From: Rikenellaceae bacterium
GTDB lineage: Bacteria; Bacteroidota; Bacteroidia; Bacteroidales; Rikenellaceae
DNA: 7,504 nt
Reading direction: 5' to 3'
Assembly: GCA_020859875.1 (NCBI GenBank)
Contig: JAJBVJ010000237.1
Coordinates: 1-7,504 of the forward strand
Shown here: positions 6,900 to 7,504 of the stretch, piece after piece
Layout of the letters: every line of letters begins with the position of its first letter
Numbering within the stretch: position 1 is the first letter of the stretch
Made by a program: the position numbers and the translations under genes
The notes under the pieces: generated by a model
The model's input: only the letters and a program-made list of their open reading frames with translations
What the model was told of the DNA's origin: nothing
Database searches by the model: none

Positions 6900-7504
6900 T
6901 CAGCCCCGTATCTTGCGGATCAGCATCCCGTAATTGGTTACCGGGACACCAGACCGGGATGCCTTACGGATCCGGTTCAACAGCTGGCGCCGCGTCGCCA
7001 TACACCCGCCGCACTGCACCATTAGGCGGTACCGGTCAATATCTTCCGGAAGTGGCGACATACCCGAAATTACCGTGAAGGAGAGTTTTTTGCCCGAATA
7101 TTCCTCCAGCCAGGCCGGTATCCTCACCCGTCCTATATCCTCGCAACTTACCTGATGCAGGCAGCTCTCGGCAATAAGAATACGGTCACCGTCGCCGAGG
7201 CGGTCTACCGCTTCGAGACCCCTGACATACAGGTCGTAATCGCCTTTTGCGGCCGCAAGCAGGATGCTGAAAGTCGTAACTTCGATCCCGGCCGGAACCG
7301 CCGCCCTCACTTCCCGGTAAACTTGAGAGTCGGTGATAACCAGCGAGGGGGCGAGATTCCCCGCAAAGGCCTCAGTCAACTGCTGCGGCTGGACGACAAG
7401 TACCACGGCGTTTCGGTCGAGCACCTCTCTTACCGCCTGCATCTGGGGAAGGATCATTCTTCCCGCCGGTGCCTCACTGTCGATCGGACAGACCAGTACC
7501 ACCC
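6900..7504 (-). CDS. hydF: [FeFe]-hydrogenase maturation GTPase HydF, C-terminal part
   Basis: HydF is the GTPase scaffold on which the 2Fe subcluster of [FeFe]-hydrogenase is assembled with the radical-SAM enzymes HydE and HydG before transfer to HydA. About 200 C-terminal residues are visible; the N-terminal GTPase domain lies beyond the right edge, and GTG at 7502 is internal. Visible are the dimerisation region (VCPIDSEAPAGRMILPQMQAVREVLD, split here by function, not boundary) and the cluster-binding domain. The latter has ESCLHQ (C114, H116 counted from the edge), DIGRVRIP, and QCGGCM (C164, C167), followed by the typical TNYG near the end. Cys114-x-His116 and CxxC are separated by the 46 residues expected for the HydF motif C-x-H-x(46-53)-H-C-x-x-C. 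The histidine before CxxC is Gln163 here. The gene implies H2-producing or H2-using anaerobic fermentation. tex follows directly. Confidence 0.95.
   Translation of the reverse strand, partial: VVLVCPIDSEAPAGRMILPQMQAVREVLDRNAVVLVVQPQQLTEAFAGNLAPSLVITDSQVYREVRAAVPAGIEVTTFSILLAAAKGDYDLYVRGLEAVDRLGDGDRILIAESCLHQVSCEDIGRVRIPAWLEEYSGKKLSFTVISGMSPLPEDIDRYRLMVQCGGCMATRRQLLNRIRKASRSGVPVTNYGMLIRKIRG

Overview
The window reads as a stretch of chromosome from an anaerobic Bacteroidota bacterium of the order Bacteroidales; a Rikenellaceae/Alistipes-like genome is a guess. Three things point there: promoter-like elements matching the Bacteroidota consensus (TTTG, about 19 bp, TAnnTTTG), starts that lack clear Shine-Dalgarno sequences, and a gene set that includes HydF, needed to mature [FeFe]-hydrogenase. 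Most of the window has a GC content in the fifties. The first ~590 bases are about 35% GC by hand count and look imported.

Layout from left to right. (1) Bases 1-588, +: the C-terminal end of a DNA-recognition (TRD/HsdS-like) protein of a restriction-modification system. (2) Bases 589-750: a pair of GTCCCT repeats, a strong bidirectional terminator hairpin, and a tRNA-Leu(CAA) gene on the minus strand whose 3' end faces the AT-rich DNA. This is the usual geometry of an island integrated at a tRNA gene. (3) Bases 881-2900, +: deoC (deoxyribose-phosphate aldolase) with its own terminator, then nrnA (DHH-family nanoRNase/pAp phosphatase) with its own promoter. (4) Bases 2901-3028: convergent spacer with nothing recognisable. 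(5) Bases 3029-4664, -: a PhoA-type alkaline phosphatase lipoprotein followed by a small protein of unknown function. The phosphatase is broken by a one-base deletion in a C/G homopolymer, just before a metal-ligand histidine. (6) Bases 4755-7504, -: the 3' part of hydF followed after 17-18 bases by tex (S1-domain RNA-binding protein), probably one transcript.

The genes do not form one pathway. deoC and nrnA both concern nucleotide and RNA breakdown, alkaline phosphatase would release phosphate in the envelope, and hydF/tex belong to hydrogenase maturation and RNA metabolism. Apart from the island edge and the frameshift this is ordinary core genome; I found no convincing new multi-gene system.
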